NCBI GenBank assembly: GCA_002869015.1
Contig: PKTT01000003.1
Span: 1-64,000, forward strand
Direction: 5' to 3'
DNA from: Deltaproteobacteria bacterium
GTDB taxonomy: Bacteria > Desulfobacterota > Deferrisomatia > Deferrisomatales > BM512
DNA length: 64,000 nt
Below, piece by piece: positions 63,163-64,000 of this stretch. The position numbers and the translations under genes are program-made. The notes under the pieces were generated by a model. The model did not search any database and had not been told where the DNA came from. It worked only from the letters and a program-made list of their open reading frames with translations. How positions within the stretch are numbered: the stretch's first letter is position 1; every line of letters begins with the position of its first letter.

Positions 63163-63765
63163 TTGAGGGTACTTATATCCGCCATTACAGCGCTTTTTAT
63201 TGCGGCCAGCGTATTAGCTTCGCCCTCATTTACGGCAAAGCGAGAGAGCCTTGATGTCACCGATGACAAGGTGAACTCTATAAAACTCCATTGGAAGGGT
63301 GAGGTGGCTAACGAATCGCTCGTTGACGCCAACCTCGCCGTAGTGCTCAGCCTTATAAACAAGCGCGGCAAGGTGGTCACCCAGCTTGAAGGAAGGCCGT
63401 TTTTGGCTAAGAGGTTGACGACTTACAAAGTTGAGGATGATTTCAAAGTCAAACGCGAGCTTTGGGTAAAGGCAGAGAGTGTTAAGACGGGGGTTAAGTT
63501 TCTTGGTTCGCCTAATAATAATGACAAGGTAAGCGGTGTTGAAATCTTCGTCACCAACTCATGCCCCTACTGTAAAAGGGCGCTTGCCCACCTAAACCGC
63601 CTGGGAGTTGAATACACAAAATTAAACGTACAGACCGACCGCAAAGCATACAACCGAATGAAGACAATAAACCCAAGAGGCGGCGTGCCAACGCTCCTGA
63701 TAGATGGAAAAGACGTCCACATCGGCTATTCGCCCGAGCTTTACGACAGCCTCTTTAAGAAGTGA
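63163..63765 (+). CDS. Exported protein with C-terminal glutaredoxin domain
   Basis: A 200-residue protein. A signal peptide (LISAITALFIAASVLASPS) is followed by an N-terminal beta-rich domain (about residues 25-120) that I do not recognise. Residues 125-200 form a glutaredoxin fold with NSCPYCKRALAHL and the cis-proline loop GGVPTLLIDG. Glutaredoxins are normally cytoplasmic, so an exported form needs a periplasmic reductant such as the CcdA system. The TTG start follows AGGAGAGAAACC at suitable spacing. Confidence 0.8.
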   Translation: MRVLISAITALFIAASVLASPSFTAKRESLDVTDDKVNSIKLHWKGEVANESLVDANLAVVLSLINKRGKVVTQLEGRPFLAKRLTTYKVEDDFKVKRELWVKAESVKTGVKFLGSPNNNDKVSGVEIFVTNSCPYCKRALAHLNRLGVEYTKLNVQTDRKAYNRMKTINPRGGVPTLLIDGKDVHIGYSPELYDSLFKK

Positions 63766-63810
63766 GAGCATAAATTTTAAGGGTAGCTCAATCACCACCA
63801 GGAGGTAGAA

Positions 63811-64000
63811 ATGGTTGGAAGGCGCATAAACTGGTATCTGGTCTCGCTGGCGATAATCTTTCTCGCCGTATGGACATGGTCGGCGATTGAGCCAATATAT
63901 CCACACGACTGGCTCCTCGAAAATTACCTCGTCTTCATCTTCGTACCGGTGATTGTCGGGCTAGGCTTCTACTTCCGCCTCTCCAACATCTCCTACACCC
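63811..64000 (+). CDS. YjdF-like (DUF2238) membrane protein, N-terminal part
   Basis: The first 63 codons of a membrane protein that runs off the right edge. Helices start at residues 8-25 and 42-58. The segment IYPHDWLLENYLVFIFVPVIV resembles the DUF2238/YjdF N-terminus, where an acidic D-W-x-L-E-N motif is conserved. A perfect GGAGG lies 6 nt before the ATG. Function unknown in the family. Confidence 0.75.
   Translation, partial: MVGRRINWYLVSLAIIFLAVWTWSAIEPIYPHDWLLENYLVFIFVPVIVGLGFYFRLSNISYT

Overview
The window is a gene-dense, GC-rich chromosomal segment with about 62 protein genes. I see no rRNA, tRNA, CRISPR array, transposase or phage gene. The content suggests a strictly or facultatively anaerobic, Gram-negative bacterium of deltaproteobacterial (Desulfobacterota-like) type. 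The reasons are two ferredoxin-dependent 2-oxoacid oxidoreductases, a sodium-pumping glutaconyl-CoA decarboxylase, a molybdenum hydroxylase with selenium-type maturation genes, a sigma-54 activator with its -24/-12 promoter, a c-type haem sensor, a DUF4388 protein and several outer-membrane proteins. The taxonomic call is inference from gene content only.

Region 1 (1-10.8 kb, + strand) looks catabolic. It holds the end of iorA, then iorB, a complete TRAP transporter (dctP, dctQ, dctM), a tandem universal stress protein and a PAS/AAA+/Fis sigma-54 activator. Next comes a regulatory segment with repeated TGTAG-N8-CTACA dyads and a consensus -24/-12 promoter. This promoter drives gcdD-gcdB-gcdC-glutaryl-CoA dehydrogenase-gcdA. 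The dehydrogenase has Val in place of the Tyr next to its catalytic Glu, the known signature of the non-decarboxylating type. The operon should therefore turn glutaryl-CoA into glutaconyl-CoA and then crotonyl-CoA plus CO2, coupled to Na+ export.

Region 2 (10.8-21.5 kb) is a self-contained molybdenum hydroxylase island on the - strand. It has FAD, 2Fe-2S and molybdopterin subunits, a molybdate/tungstate ABC transporter, a MocA-like nucleotidyltransferase, YqeB, YqeC and XdhC. A divergent IclR regulator shares with it two matching GTTC-N8-GAAC sites.

Region 3 (21.6-32.6 kb) is mixed. It has a receiver/DUF4388 protein, a haem-sensor plus OmpA-TPR pair, an RNA methyltransferase, release factor 3, a beta-helix lipoprotein, a thioesterase, an MFS transporter and an NPD-type flavoenzyme. 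Region 4 (32.6-38 kb) is a thiol-redox/efflux cluster: a CVC-type ArsR, three thioredoxin-like proteins, a DUF318 permease and a CcdA-like protein. It is followed by phospholipase A and a VKOR-thioredoxin fusion.

Region 5 (38-48.2 kb) is biosynthetic: nadB, then ilvD-ilvB-ilvN-ilvC-leuA-leuC-leuD, without leuB. Region 6 (48.2-64 kb) has a second RNA methyltransferase, hemH, an MFS transporter, an HD hydrolase, a GAF histidine kinase and a ClC-CBS transporter. It also has an operon for a 2-oxoacid:ferredoxin oxidoreductase (four subunits) that continues into an XRE-cupin regulator and pyrD. The window closes with envelope and membrane proteins (beta-barrel, DUF4079, DUF945, glutaredoxin-like, YjdF-like).
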